The position numbers and the translations under genes are program-made. Below, piece by piece: positions 42,858-52,265 of a stretch of 64,000 bases of DNA (positions are counted from its first letter, which is position 1; each line of letters begins with the position of its first letter). The notes under the pieces were generated by a model, which had not been told where the DNA came from, made no database searches, and was given only the letters and a program-made list of their open reading frames with translations. The DNA is taken from the NCBI RefSeq assembly GCF_017377575.1, contig NZ_JAFREM010000004.1, positions 248,001 through 312,000 of the forward strand. The letters are read 5' to 3'. The DNA comes from Candidatus Enterococcus moelleringii. GTDB taxonomy: Bacteria > Bacillota > Bacilli > Lactobacillales > Enterococcaceae.

Positions 42858-43845
42858 ATTGATTTTTTCTTTTTTCTAAAATGCTTTGTTTCAGCTCTTT
42901 TGGCGTCTTTTCCGTGTATTTAGCCAACAATTTGTACAAGGAGGGCACCGTTTCAAAGCCTAACTCATAGGAAATCTCTTCAAATGTCTTATCCGTTTCC
43001 TCCATTAATTCCAAGGCAGTTTGGTAACGCAGCGAGTTGATTAATTCCTGAAAAGAGCGGCCGGTTTCCTTCTTTAATTTGTTACTGATATAGTTGGAAT
43101 TGTAGCCAAAATGCTTGGACAGCTTGGTTAACGTCAAGCTGGCATAATTGGCCTCAATGTAACGCAGGATGTTCAGAATCTCTTCATCCTGCTCGCTGGA
43201 CTGCTCCAGGCTGTCTTCTTCGATCGCCCGGGTCAACTCGATCATCAACAAGGACAGCCATAGATTCATGGCCCGCATATAATAATTTCCCTTGTTAAAG
43301 TATTCCAGCATCATCCGGCGGACAATCCCCTTCACCTCTTGGTTGTTCCCGCAATGAAAATGGATAAAGTCGTCATGGCTGCCGTAGTCATTGGAGGCAT
43401 TCATCAAGAATTCATTTACCAGGCCATTGGATTTCACCATGTTGACGACAATTTCAGTAGTGATGGAGTCCCCCTTCAGCAGGATGTTAATTAAAATATC
43501 GTCCTCAGCCAAGGCATCAATTCGTTGAACAATGTCCTTGTCCATCAGCAAAATTTCGCCTTCTTGCAGCTCGATCCGCTTGTCATTAACATACTGCACG
43601 CAGCTGCCGGATAGCATGTAGTTAAACTCCACAAACTCATGGGTATGGGCCGGCATTTCGGAATAGCGATGGTGCTTGTTAATAAAGATGTTACCCTCCT
43701 TAAAGAAGGATTTCCCCGGCATCTTAGGAATCGCTTCTTCCTCATAAGGCAAATGCTGATCGTTGACATTATAGCCTTCAATCCGCTGCTCCTGTTCGAT
43801 TTCATTTTCCGCCCACAGCTGTTTTTTCAGCTCATTAAAGTCCAT
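42856..43845 (-). CDS. AraC-family regulator with cupin sensor
   Basis: A 329-residue regulator. Residues about 50-140 form a cupin sugar-binding domain ('HHRYSEMPAHTHEFVEFNYMLSG', in parts). The C-terminal 100 residues hold two helix-turn-helix motifs ('LTKLSKHFGYNSNYISNKLKKETG' in parts; 'FEEISYELGFETVPSLYKLL'). It likely activates the adjacent transporter and rhamnosidase genes on binding their substrate. GGGGG precedes the ATG. Confidence 0.88.
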   Translation of the reverse strand: MDFNELKKQLWAENEIEQEQRIEGYNVNDQHLPYEEEAIPKMPGKSFFKEGNIFINKHHRYSEMPAHTHEFVEFNYMLSGSCVQYVNDKRIELQEGEILLMDKDIVQRIDALAEDDILINILLKGDSITTEIVVNMVKSNGLVNEFLMNASNDYGSHDDFIHFHCGNNQEVKGIVRRMMLEYFNKGNYYMRAMNLWLSLLMIELTRAIEEDSLEQSSEQDEEILNILRYIEANYASLTLTKLSKHFGYNSNYISNKLKKETGRSFQELINSLRYQTALELMEETDKTFEEISYELGFETVPSLYKLLAKYTEKTPKELKQSILEKRKNQ

Positions 43846-43925
43846 AGCATCCCCCTGCTTTCTCGCCTTTATTATAGCAGAAGCCCCACCCTAGCACTAA
43901 ACCCAATCCAGCCCACAATAAGAAA

Positions 43926-44036
43926 GGCTTCGCAAACTCGCTCAGCTTTGGAGCAATAAGACTAAAATTTTGATAAACTGCTCCTCAAGTTTCTCAAAAT
44001 TTTTGCTTATTGCCGACAAAGCTAGTTTGTGAAGCC
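43926..44036. repeat. 111-base near-perfect inverted-repeat element
   Basis: The left arm GGCTTCGCAAACTCGCTCAG... (43926-43960) mirrors the right arm ...CTAGTTTGTGAAGCC (44006-44036), and the inner parts AAAATTTTGATAAACTG and AAGTTTCTCAAAATTTT also pair around a CTCCTC loop. The whole unit can fold into one hairpin of about 50 base pairs. A shorter copy of its left end lies at 14159-14191. Size and dispersal suggest a MITE- or BOX-like element. Confidence 0.75.
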
Positions 44037-44100
44037 GGACACCATTAGAATTGGTTTAATAAGCTTTCTAATTGTGAATATCTTATACTTTCTTTAAAAG

Positions 44101-44148
44101 TCAAAAAAAAGAAGAAACAGCTGTCAGAGGTGACTGTTTCTTCTTTTT
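44101..44148. terminator. Terminator of the citrate/oad operon
   Basis: AGAAGAAACAG pairs with CTGTTTCTTCT about the TCAGAGGTGA loop, with A/T runs on both sides. Confidence 0.85.
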
Positions 44149-44180
44149 CTATCTAACTCTTATATAAGGAGGACACAAAT

Positions 44181-45575
44181 TTAAGGAATATCAATTGCTA
44201 CTTGAACCGTTTGAAGCGGAACATCGTAGAATTTATCTTCTCTGCGGCCAAGGAAATCTTTGGCCTGTTGTGGGAATAAAGCGTACATTAGTACATCTTC
44301 TTCTGATTTAGCGTACTCTTTGATTTCCTCTTGGAAACCAGGAAGCTGAGGTTCAATTAAATCAGCAGGACGTACAGTTACTACTTCTTCGTCCCCAATA
44401 ATTTTTTCTTGGATTGCTGCATCAATCGGCGCTGGGGGGCGACCGTATAATCCGCGAACATAATCCTTAATCTCAGATGGAACCAATTTGTAGCGTTCTT
44501 TTGAGATCACGTTCATTAGTGATTGAGTACCAACCATTTGCGACAAAGGAGTCACAAGCGGCGGATAACCTAAATCAGCCCGAACTTTTGGTACTTCGCT
44601 TAACACTTCTTCGTACTTGTCTTGCATGCCTTGCTCAGTTAACTGGCTAAGCAGATTGGACAACATGCCGCCAGGTACTTGATAGATCAAGGTTTTTGGT
44701 TCGATATCTTTAATTTTTGGATTCAAAATGCCTTCTTCTCTGAAACGGTCGCGAATCGGATTAAAGTAATCAGCAATTTCACTGACCTTATCCATCTTCA
44801 AACCAGTATCAAAGCCCATTTCTTCCAACGCTAAAGCCATTGATTCCGTTGCCGGCTGGCTAGTCCCACTAGAGAAAGAAGAAATCGCTGTATCGATAAT
44901 ATCCGCACCAGCTTCTGCGACTTTCAGATAAGTCATTTCAGAAATTCCGCTAGTTGCATGAGTATGCACTTCTAAAGGCAGGTCAATTCCGTCTTTGATA
45001 CGGGTAACTAGTTCAAAACCAGTTTGCGGCGTTAATACGCCGGCCATATCTTTGATACAGATAGAATCAGCACCCATAGCTGCCATTTCTTTCGCCAGCT
45101 TAACAAAATAATCCACTGTATGGATATCACTGGTTGTATAAGAAATCGCTGTTTGGCAATGTCCGCCAGCTTCTTTAGCCGCGGTAACTGCCGTTTTTAA
45201 ATTACGGGTATCATTCAAGGCATCAAATACCCGAATAATATCAATCCCATTTTTGATCGATTTTTCAACAAATTCACGAACAACATCATCAGAGTAGTTT
45301 TTGTACCCTAATAAGTTTTGTCCACGTAATAACATTTGTAATTTCGTATTTTTTACTTCTTTACGGATTAAACGCAGTCTTTCCCATGGGTCTTCGTTTA
45401 AGAAACGAATACATGAGTCAAAGGTTGCGCCTCCCCACATTTCTAGTGCATGGTAGCCTGCTTCATCTAAAGTTTTTAAAATTGGCAGCATATCGGCAGT
45501 CGGCATGCGAGTTGCGATTTGGCTTTGCTGACCATCGCGTAAAACCGTTTCTGTAAACTGGATCTTTTTAGCCAT
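44181..45575 (-). CDS. oadA: Oxaloacetate decarboxylase alpha subunit
   Basis: A 464-residue carboxyltransferase. 'TVLRDGQQSQIATRM', 'ALEMWGGATFDSC' and 'ICIKDMAGVLTP' carry the metal and substrate ligands of the family. There is no C-terminal biotin domain; the biotin carrier is a separate protein (oadD). It transfers CO2 from oxaloacetate to biotin; decarboxylation at OadB then pumps Na+. The start overlaps the citX stop by eight bases. Last gene of the operon. Confidence 0.94.
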   Translation of the reverse strand: MAKKIQFTETVLRDGQQSQIATRMPTADMLPILKTLDEAGYHALEMWGGATFDSCIRFLNEDPWERLRLIRKEVKNTKLQMLLRGQNLLGYKNYSDDVVREFVEKSIKNGIDIIRVFDALNDTRNLKTAVTAAKEAGGHCQTAISYTTSDIHTVDYFVKLAKEMAAMGADSICIKDMAGVLTPQTGFELVTRIKDGIDLPLEVHTHATSGISEMTYLKVAEAGADIIDTAISSFSSGTSQPATESMALALEEMGFDTGLKMDKVSEIADYFNPIRDRFREEGILNPKIKDIEPKTLIYQVPGGMLSNLLSQLTEQGMQDKYEEVLSEVPKVRADLGYPPLVTPLSQMVGTQSLMNVISKERYKLVPSEIKDYVRGLYGRPPAPIDAAIQEKIIGDEEVVTVRPADLIEPQLPGFQEEIKEYAKSEEDVLMYALFPQQAKDFLGRREDKFYDVPLQTVQVAIDIP

Positions 45576-46131
45576 TTTTCAGCTCCTCTTCCTTTTCAAC
45601 AATCTGGGCAATTGCTTGGTGCATCTCTGAAATTGAATGTGTTCTTGCCCGACCGCATTCTTTTGCATTTTTATCGCAAATAAAGCAGCGACGCGGTGCA
45701 ACTCCGAGAGCTTCCCGACTGATACTTTTTATTTCTTCTGCTTCCTGCCAAAGAACATCTAAGTCTACTAATCGTCCATAAGGATGTGTTTCTTCAATTT
45801 GGACCATCTTCGCCTTTAGTTCTTCGGGCTTCATTGGCAGCAGCAAGTAATATTCAAGACCAGTATTCTTTTCCCAATAAAGATTTGCATTAGGCGAAAT
45901 GCCTGTTAGCTCCTGCTCAATGGCTTCAGTGATCGTCTTGAAGATTTCTTCTAGCTTCATAGAGGTCTTAACTGAACCTGGTATATTCATCGTAGCGCAA
46001 AGCAGTGTGCTTTGGGTGTCAGCATGCAGTAGTTCCTTTTGCATAGCTGCGCGTTCTTCACGACTTTCAAGCATTTCTTCTAACGTAATTTCTGGCCCGT
46101 CAAATAAATCTTTAGACGTTTTTGACAACAT
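45568..46131 (-). CDS. citX: Citrate lyase holo-ACP synthase (CitX)
   Basis: A 187-residue transferase that attaches the triphosphoribosyl-dephospho-CoA prosthetic group to CitD. 'MKLEEIFKT', 'HPYGRLVDLDV' and 'RRCFICDKNAKECGRARTH' are diagnostic. Starts at 46146 and 46131 are both in frame; the second lies 20 bases inside the end of citF. Together with CitG (54436) it matures citrate lyase. Confidence 0.9.
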   Translation of the reverse strand: MLSKTSKDLFDGPEITLEEMLESREERAAMQKELLHADTQSTLLCATMNIPGSVKTSMKLEEIFKTITEAIEQELTGISPNANLYWEKNTGLEYYLLLPMKPEELKAKMVQIEETHPYGRLVDLDVLWQEAEEIKSISREALGVAPRRCFICDKNAKECGRARTHSISEMHQAIAQIVEKEEELKNG

Positions 46132-47644
46132 CAATAATCGTCCCATCCCGGTATTCGATTAGCGCTACGACTTTATCTCCGTATTCGATAGGCTCGGGAT
46201 TCCCAACGATACTGTAAGCTTTTTCTTTTAATTCTTCGATGGTGAATTGCGGCACGTCTAATTCTTTGAAATGATCAATTAAATCTTGACGTTTCGGATT
46301 GATAGCAATCCCTACTTCAGTAATTACTACATCAATACTGTCGCCAGGAGTAATCACTGTGTTTACTTCATCAACGATTGTTGGAATTCTTCCGCGAACC
46401 AATGGTGAAATAACTAAGCTCATTTTACAAGCCATACTTGTATCAGAGTGTCCGCCAGATGCGCCGCGGATAATTCCGTCTGAACCGGTCATTACATTCA
46501 CGTTAAAGTTGGTATCAATTTCCAAAGCCGATAAAATTGCGGTATCCAGCTGATTGATAAATGATCCCTTGCTTAATGGTGAAGCATACATATTAGCATC
46601 AATTTCATAATGCTGCGCATTTTTACCTAAAGAAATCGCTGATGGATGATCGAAATCTTGCACGTCGATGATCTTTCCAACTAAGCCTTCTTCTAACAAT
46701 TCAACCATGGCATTAGTAATTCCGCCTAGTGCAAAGCTGGCTTTAATGTCATCTTTGATCATAGCTTCCCGCAAGAAACGAGAAACAGCTAGTGAAGCTC
46801 CGCCGGTTCCAGTTTGGAAAGAAAAACCATCTTTATAGTAAGGAGAACCAGTAATTACTTTGGCTGCATATTCAGCAATCAATAATTCTTTCGGGTTCTT
46901 GGTAAAACGAGTCGCACCTTTCGCAATCCCTTTAGGATCACCAATTGCATCTACTTCAACCACGAAATCGACATCCGTTTGCGGAATGCTGATTGGTGTA
47001 TTCGGGAAGGGCACTAAAGTATCAGTAATGATTACTACTTGGTCAGCATATTTTGCATCTACCATTGCGTAACCTAAAGAACCACAAGTAGCCTTACCAA
47101 CTGTTCCATTGGCATTGCCGTACTCATCCGAGCTTGGTGCACCTAAAAAGGCAACATCAATGTGAATGTCCCCAGCCGAAACTGCGCGAGCACGTCCACC
47201 ATGAGAACGAATGACTACTGGATTTTCCATGATTCCTTTAGAAATAGCTGCCCCAACTTTATCCCGCAAACCACTGGAAGTAATGTTGGTAACTACGCCG
47301 TTTTTAATGTGTTTAATTAACGGTTCGTGCACATTGGCAATCGAACTTGGTGCAATCGACAGATTTTTAATGCCCATGTCCGCAATTTCCTGCATCACCA
47401 TGTTCATCACGAAGTCGCCTTCACGGAAATGATGGTGGAAAGAAATCGTCATGCCATCTTTCAAACCAGTTTTTTCAATTGCTTCTCTTAAGCTGCCGAC
47501 TAATTTTTGATCCCGCGGACGCTTAGGCTGGATGTGACGGCTAGCTTCTTGATAGGTGTTGATATTAGCAAGTTCACCTTCGTATACGTTGTATTGATCA
47601 GCAAATGCCTGAGGAATATCACGATTAACCTTATTCATTACCAT
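46112..47644 (-). CDS. citF: Citrate lyase alpha subunit (citrate CoA-transferase)
   Basis: A 510-residue subunit that exchanges acetyl-ACP for citryl-ACP. 'GMTISFHHHFREGDFVMNMV' (in parts), 'APSSDEYGNANGTVG' and 'GSDGIIRGASGGHSDT' are family sequences. GGAGG nine bases before the ATG. It lies between citE and citX, three bases from citE. Confidence 0.95.
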   Translation of the reverse strand: MVMNKVNRDIPQAFADQYNVYEGELANINTYQEASRHIQPKRPRDQKLVGSLREAIEKTGLKDGMTISFHHHFREGDFVMNMVMQEIADMGIKNLSIAPSSIANVHEPLIKHIKNGVVTNITSSGLRDKVGAAISKGIMENPVVIRSHGGRARAVSAGDIHIDVAFLGAPSSDEYGNANGTVGKATCGSLGYAMVDAKYADQVVIITDTLVPFPNTPISIPQTDVDFVVEVDAIGDPKGIAKGATRFTKNPKELLIAEYAAKVITGSPYYKDGFSFQTGTGGASLAVSRFLREAMIKDDIKASFALGGITNAMVELLEEGLVGKIIDVQDFDHPSAISLGKNAQHYEIDANMYASPLSKGSFINQLDTAILSALEIDTNFNVNVMTGSDGIIRGASGGHSDTSMACKMSLVISPLVRGRIPTIVDEVNTVITPGDSIDVVITEVGIAINPKRQDLIDHFKELDVPQFTIEELKEKAYSIVGNPEPIEYGDKVVALIEYRDGTIIDVVKNV

Positions 47645-47646
47645 AA

Positions 47647-48534
47647 TTAAATATCCTCCTCGGTTATTAGTTTCGCCGCTTTAGCTAAAGCAATTACTCG
47701 TTCAGCCCGTTCAACGATTGGTTTATCAATCATCTTGCCGTTCAAGGAAATAACGCCAGAGCCTTTTGATTCTGCTTCGCGGATTGCCCAAATAACTTCT
47801 TTCGCGTTCTGAATTTCTTTTTCAGTTGGTGCATAGATCTTATTAACTAACGGAATTTGACGCGGGTTGATGACTGATTTTCCATCAAAGCCAAGTTGTT
47901 TGATTAAACGAACTTCGTTTTGGAAGCCTTCAGTATTTTCCACATCAGAATAAACTGTATCGATCGCTGCGATTCCAGCTGCACGAGCAGCGTGTAGGAT
48001 CATGCTGCGGGCAAAGAATAGCTCTTGTCCATCAGGATAACGACGTGTTTTCATGTTGGTTACGTAATCTTCGGCTCCTAAAGCGATACCAATTAGACGG
48101 TCTGAAGCTTTTGCAATCTCCCGAGCATTTAATGTGCCCTCAGCCGATTCAATTGCCGCCATCATTTTAGTCGTACCTACTTCAATGCCGTTGTCTTTTT
48201 CAACTTGGGTGATCACTTCATCCACATCAACAATATCTTGAGCTGTTTCCGTTTTTGGCAAGCGGATTACATTTACACCGGCTAATACCATTGCTTCGAT
48301 ATCCAAAGCGCCGACTGTATCCAAACCGTTAATACGAACCACTGTTTCAACTTGACTATAATCAAAAGTCTTCAAAGCAAAATGGACCAATGTCCGAGAA
48401 GAATCTTTTTCTTTCAAAGAGACAGCATCCTCTAAGTCAAACATAATCGAATCTGCTCCGTATAGTGGTGCATCTCTTAGCATTGCAGCATTTGCACCTG
48501 GTACAAACATCATTGTTCTTCTTAAACGTTCCAT
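47647..48534 (-). CDS. citE: Citrate lyase beta subunit (citryl-CoA lyase)
   Basis: A 295-residue TIM-barrel lyase that cleaves citryl-ACP to acetyl-ACP and oxaloacetate. '[11 protein letters not shown]', '[17 protein letters not shown]' and '[11 protein letters not shown]' carry the Mg2+ and catalytic residues. ATG 48534 follows AAGGAG and overlaps the citD stop; the longer frame has no ribosome binding site. Confidence 0.95.
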   Translation of the reverse strand: MERLRRTMMFVPGANAAMLRDAPLYGADSIMFDLEDAVSLKEKDSSRTLVHFALKTFDYSQVETVVRINGLDTVGALDIEAMVLAGVNVIRLPKTETAQDIVDVDEVITQVEKDNGIEVGTTKMMAAIESAEGTLNAREIAKASDRLIGIALGAEDYVTNMKTRRYPDGQELFFARSMILHAARAAGIAAIDTVYSDVENTEGFQNEVRLIKQLGFDGKSVINPRQIPLVNKIYAPTEKEIQNAKEVIWAIREAESKGSGVISLNGKMIDKPIVERAERVIALAKAAKLITEEDI

Positions 48535-48830
48535 GAGTCGATCTCCTTCCAATTGTAGTCAGCTTTGTCAGCAGCCCGATAAGCTGCAGTTACAGTTCTG
48601 GCTTGAACAGTACAATCCAATGCACCTTTGTCTACAGCAACTACTTTAGCTGAAGTGATCTCCAATTTTTCCAATGTTTCTTTGATTACTTTACGGATTT
48701 GGTCACCAAATTGTTTTTCGACACTGCTGTCTAATTCAATTTCGATCTTTCCGCCATCACTTGGGTCCAATGTAATCATAATGTCGCTTGATTCTACTGT
48801 GCCTGCTACAGCGCTCTTAGTAATTTCCAC
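48522..48830 (-). CDS. citD: Citrate lyase gamma subunit (acyl carrier protein)
   Basis: A 102-residue carrier protein. Ser14 in 'AGTVESSD' is the attachment site of the 2'-(5''-triphosphoribosyl)-3'-dephospho-CoA arm. It lies between citC and citE with overlaps on both sides, so the cit genes are translationally coupled. Confidence 0.94.
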   Translation of the reverse strand: MEITKSAVAGTVESSDIMITLDPSDGGKIEIELDSSVEKQFGDQIRKVIKETLEKLEITSAKVVAVDKGALDCTVQARTVTAAYRAADKADYNWKEIDSWNV

Positions 48831-49836
48831 TTAACTCCACCTCTATTTTCTTTATTTTTTTCAAATAGTCATAGGTTGTTTTCGGAATAAGATGAGCGAG
48901 CAATTGGCCATCTTTTTCCTTTAAGGCCTTGCGAACATTCGTTGCACTGATTGCAACGCCTTCAACTTCTTTACGGGGAACAATTTCTAAGGTTAACTCA
49001 TCACCAAACACTTGTTGCAGTGAACGATTGTAAACCTCTGTTACCGGCGAAAATGGTTCCTCCCCTACGAAACGAGAACGAATATTCAAAATCGGGGCAA
49101 TTTTTTCTTTAAACAATTGCGCATCGACTGACGCCTGGGTCTTCGAAACATCTAATGGTGCATGCTCTTTTAAGAAATACGTTGGAAATGTCGCCGTTGA
49201 TACCATGTAATCACGACTTGGCAGTACGGTAACATTCGGCAAATGACTAACCCCTAATTTCACCATGTTGATCCGGTCTTCGGTGGAAAACTCAGAGCGA
49301 TTTTCCGATAAGACAAAGACATAAACATGATCACTTTTAGCTGATGCCATTTCCACTAAAAACTGATGCCCTTTGGTAAACGGATTAGCATTCATCACGA
49401 TGCTGCTGGCAACACCTTCGTGCTTGTGCTCTTCCAGCAGCTCCTGATAATCGTAAATGTTGGGTGAGCCTTGCTCGGTAAAGAGCACCGACTCATTTTC
49501 AACAATTGTATGGAACCCTAGTGAATGAAAAATTTTCGCTTCACTAGGTTTGGTGTACAAGAAATAATGAGTTTCATCTTTTTCTCGCATCCGTTCCATT
49601 AAATGGATCATGATTTGAGTTAATAAGTTTTCTGACTGATATTCTTTGTCTACAGCTAAGCATTTGATGATGTTCTTTTCATAAGAACCGGAAGCAATCA
49701 ACACGCCTTCATTAAGAACACCGACAGTATATTCGGTGCTCTCTTTGGAGCTTAATCCTGAACGTTCCATCAGTTTGGCCCACTGCTGAAACATTTTCTT
49801 ATCCTTATCTAACCAGATTCTTTTTAATTCAAACAT
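48817..49836 (-). CDS. citC: [Citrate (pro-3S)-lyase] ligase
   Basis: A 339-residue enzyme that acetylates the citrate lyase prosthetic group using ATP and acetate. An N-terminal GNAT-like part ('[20 protein letters not shown]') precedes the nucleotidyltransferase domain with '[15 protein letters not shown]', the HxGH-like motif. It follows the 41-residue OadG-like gene. GAAGGG precedes the ATG. Confidence 0.93.
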   Translation of the reverse strand: MFELKRIWLDKDKKMFQQWAKLMERSGLSSKESTEYTVGVLNEGVLIASGSYEKNIIKCLAVDKEYQSENLLTQIMIHLMERMREKDETHYFLYTKPSEAKIFHSLGFHTIVENESVLFTEQGSPNIYDYQELLEEHKHEGVASSIVMNANPFTKGHQFLVEMASAKSDHVYVFVLSENRSEFSTEDRINMVKLGVSHLPNVTVLPSRDYMVSTATFPTYFLKEHAPLDVSKTQASVDAQLFKEKIAPILNIRSRFVGEEPFSPVTEVYNRSLQQVFGDELTLEIVPRKEVEGVAISATNVRKALKEKDGQLLAHLIPKTTYDYLKKIKKIEVELSGNY

Positions 49837-49851
49837 TGTAAGATCCCTTCT

Positions 49852-49977
49852 TTATTTTTTGACTGGGAACATCTTTGCTAGCATTTGAGAGGCAAGGTAA
49901 ATGATCAAAATAACGACGAACACGCCGCCCCATCCAAATACCAATAATTCTAATGCGGTTAATAAATCAGCTGACAT
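49852..49977 (-). CDS. 41-residue OadG-like membrane microprotein
   Basis: ATG at 49977 follows AAGGAG at seven bases; the stop TAA is at 49852-49854. The product has one membrane helix (about residues 10-30, 'LLVFGWGGVFVVILIIYLAS') and ends 'MLAKMFPVKK'. This matches the N-terminal helix of OadG, the gamma subunit of the Na+-pumping oxaloacetate decarboxylase, which stabilises the beta subunit, but lacks the C-terminal part. It fits tightly in the oadB-citC gap, 13 bases after oadB. Too short for default gene finders. Confidence 0.78.
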   Translation of the reverse strand: MSADLLTALELLVFGWGGVFVVILIIYLASQMLAKMFPVKK

Positions 49978-49990
49978 CTTTTTCTCCTTC

Positions 49991-51106
49991 CTAAACTAAC
50001 AAGGCTAACAACAGACCGCCGGCAATAACTGAAGCAATCTGACCAGAAACGTTCGCTCCAGCAGCGTGCATCAAGATAAAGTTTTGAGGATCTTCTTCAG
50101 TAGCCATCTTTTGGATAACCCGACTAGACATTGGGAAAGCTGAGATACCAGCTGCACCAATCATTGGATTGATTTTTTCTTTACGGAACAGGTTCAGGAA
50201 TTTAGCGAATAGTACGCCACCCACTGAATCCATTACGAAGGCAACTAATCCTAGTCCGATAACCATCAAGGTGTCAACTTGCAAGAACTCTGCGAATTGC
50301 ATCTTAACTGAAATTGAAAGACCTAGTAAAATACTGATGATGTTTACTAACTCGTTTTGAGCAGTTAGTGACAGACGCTCTAACACGCCACATTCTCTCA
50401 GCAAGTTCCCGAACATTAGGAAACCAACCAATGGCAAGGATACCGGTGCAATCAAACCAGCTACGACTGAAATGACCACTGGGAACAAGATTTTCGCTGT
50501 TTGTGAAATTTCACCAGCGCGGTAGCTCATTTTGATCTGACGTTCTTTCTTAGTAGTAACTGCTTTAATCGCTACAGGCTGGATAATTGGAACCAAGGCC
50601 ATGTAAGAGTAAGCCGCTACCATGATTGCCCCCATGTACTTAGAGTTCAAGGTGTTGGCAACGAAGATCGATGTCGGACCATCGGCAGCACCGATAATTC
50701 CGATTGACGCCGCATCGTTAATGTCAAAGCCTAGCAAGACAGCTACGATGATGGTAAAGAAAATTCCGAATTGAGCCGCAGCTCCAAACAACAATAGAAA
50801 CGGATTTTGCAGCAATGGACCAAAGTCGATCATTGCGCCAATCCCAATAAACAATAGCAACGGGAATAATTCAGTACTAATCCCAAAATCAAACAACACC
50901 TGAAACGGTCCAGGCTCTCCTGCAGCACTCAATACCCCTGAATTAGGGAAATTGACTAAAATTGTTCCTAATCCCATCGGTACCAGCAAGGTTGGTTCGT
51001 ACTCTTTTTTGATACCCAAGTACATCAGCACGCCACCGATGATCATCATTACAATCCGGCCTGGCTCTTGGCCCATGCCGATAACTCCTTCAATCAATGT
51101 TTCCAA
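49991..51106 (-). CDS. oadB: Oxaloacetate decarboxylase beta subunit (Na+ pump)
   Basis: A 371-residue membrane protein with about nine helices. It decarboxylates carboxybiotin and exports Na+. 'GIIGAADGPTSIFVANTL' holds the conserved Asp of the Na+ path and 'LGLSISVKMQFAEFL' is another family segment; 'MHAAGANVSGQIASVIAGG' closes the protein. The start is TTG (51106, or 51097), with AGGA about 11 bases upstream. Between oadD and the OadG-like microprotein. Confidence 0.93.
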   Translation of the reverse strand: METLIEGVIGMGQEPGRIVMMIIGGVLMYLGIKKEYEPTLLVPMGLGTILVNFPNSGVLSAAGEPGPFQVLFDFGISTELFPLLLFIGIGAMIDFGPLLQNPFLLLFGAAAQFGIFFTIIVAVLLGFDINDAASIGIIGAADGPTSIFVANTLNSKYMGAIMVAAYSYMALVPIIQPVAIKAVTTKKERQIKMSYRAGEISQTAKILFPVVISVVAGLIAPVSLPLVGFLMFGNLLRECGVLERLSLTAQNELVNIISILLGLSISVKMQFAEFLQVDTLMVIGLGLVAFVMDSVGGVLFAKFLNLFRKEKINPMIGAAGISAFPMSSRVIQKMATEEDPQNFILMHAAGANVSGQIASVIAGGLLLALLV

Positions 51107-51145
51107 AAAATTTCACTTCCTCTTTCTACTATTTAAAAACTCTTT

Positions 51146-51553
51146 TTATCCAACAGTGATTAAAGCTTCTCCTGGGTTAACTACTTGACCTTGTGTTACG
51201 TGAATTCCAGTAACAGTTCCGTCGTTGTTCGCAACAATTTCGTTTTCCATTTTCATTGCTTCTAAAATCATTAATGGTTGGTTTTGTTTCACTGCATCGC
51301 CTTGGTTTACTAAAATTTTCAAAATAGTTCCTGGCATTGGAGCAGTTAATGCATCAGCTCCTGCTGAAACTGCGGCAGCCGGTGCTGCTGGTGCGGGTGC
51401 TGCTTCTGGCGCTGGAGCCGGTGCTGCTTCAGCTTGTACTGGTGCGGCAACAGGTGCCGGAGCGACTGGTGCAGGCTGCGGTACGCCACCGATTTCTTCC
51501 ATTTCAACTAAGTATTCTTTTCCATCAATTGCGATCTTAAACTTGCGTAACAT
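51146..51553 (-). CDS. oadD: Biotin carrier subunit of oxaloacetate decarboxylase
   Basis: A 135-residue protein. A short N-terminal segment ('FKIAIDGKEYLVEM') is followed by an Ala/Pro linker (about 25-65) and a biotinyl domain with Lys101 in 'EAMKM'. It shuttles CO2 from OadA to OadB. In most bacteria this domain is fused to OadA; here it is separate, the enterococcal arrangement. GGAGG precedes the ATG. Confidence 0.93.
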   Translation of the reverse strand: MLRKFKIAIDGKEYLVEMEEIGGVPQPAPVAPAPVAAPVQAEAAPAPAPEAAPAPAAPAAAVSAGADALTAPMPGTILKILVNQGDAVKQNQPLMILEAMKMENEIVANNDGTVTGIHVTQGQVVNPGEALITVG

Positions 51554-51563
51554 GATCTTCCTC

Positions 51564-51899
51564 CTATTTTCTCTTAGATAATTTCCTTATGCTCAGCTGA
51601 CTTTCTTCATTACTGCCAGCCGCAAGACTTGCAGCAATCACGGATACCAACTGTGCCTCAGGATTGCGCTGCATAATTTTTTTAACAACAAACTGACTTT
51701 CCGGTTGATCCCCCGTGGCAATGGCAGTAGCAATCAGACTCACCAATTCATATTCACTGGCATCTGTCTCAATAAAAGCTGGTAGTTCTTCCCACTCATC
51801 GTTATCTTTCTCTTGGACACTTTCTATAGAAGCTTCGACAGCAACTTGGCTTTCATCGCTGTCTTGTGTCCTTTTAAAAAACTTATCGAATATAGACAC
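51564..51899 (-). CDS. oadH: OadH-like subunit
   Basis: A 111-residue soluble protein, first in the oad-cit operon. It has an acidic linker (about 15-45) and a helical repeat ('LVSLIATAIATGDQPESQFVVKKI' and 'LVSVIAASLAAGSNEESQLSIRKL', quoted in parts) in which two similar 30-residue units can be aligned. The same position in the E. faecalis citrate locus is held by oadH, an extra decarboxylase subunit. The start is GTG after AAAGGAG. The name rests mainly on position. Confidence 0.7.
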   Translation of the reverse strand: MSIFDKFFKRTQDSDESQVAVEASIESVQEKDNDEWEELPAFIETDASEYELVSLIATAIATGDQPESQFVVKKIMQRNPEAQLVSVIAASLAAGSNEESQLSIRKLSKRK

Positions 51900-52062
51900 G
51901 GCAATCTCCTTTCTGACATTTCTTTGCTTAAGCTAAGAGTAAATGATTTTCTCCCCTGTTGGGTAGTGCAAACTTGTCGAATATTGTTCTTTCATTGTTC
52001 CTTGCAGCGAAAAAAACTAGCCAAACGCCCAGAAACCTTGATAAATCAACGTTTTCGAGCCG

Positions 52063-52083
52063 TTAAGATTCTATTAATATCTT
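52063..52083. promoter_or_regulatory. Candidate CitO operator (inverted repeat)
   Basis: TTAAGAT, nine bases, ATCTT, with a further GTTAA after it, in the middle of the divergent region. GntR-family CitO is known in E. faecalis to bind AT-rich sites here. Assigned by position only. Confidence 0.35.
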
Positions 52084-52265
52084 GTTAAGCAATCAGTAAG
52101 AGTTCGAGATGACAATTGTCTTTTTACTGTTCTTTTTGCCTGTTACCCCTTTTTTGTTGATTGTGAATTGATTATCATTAGACCCGTAAAGCGATTTCAG
52201 TTTTGTCAAAAAAATAACGTCCAGGATATTGCAATTGAATTATTTCAGATATTATCGACAGAATC

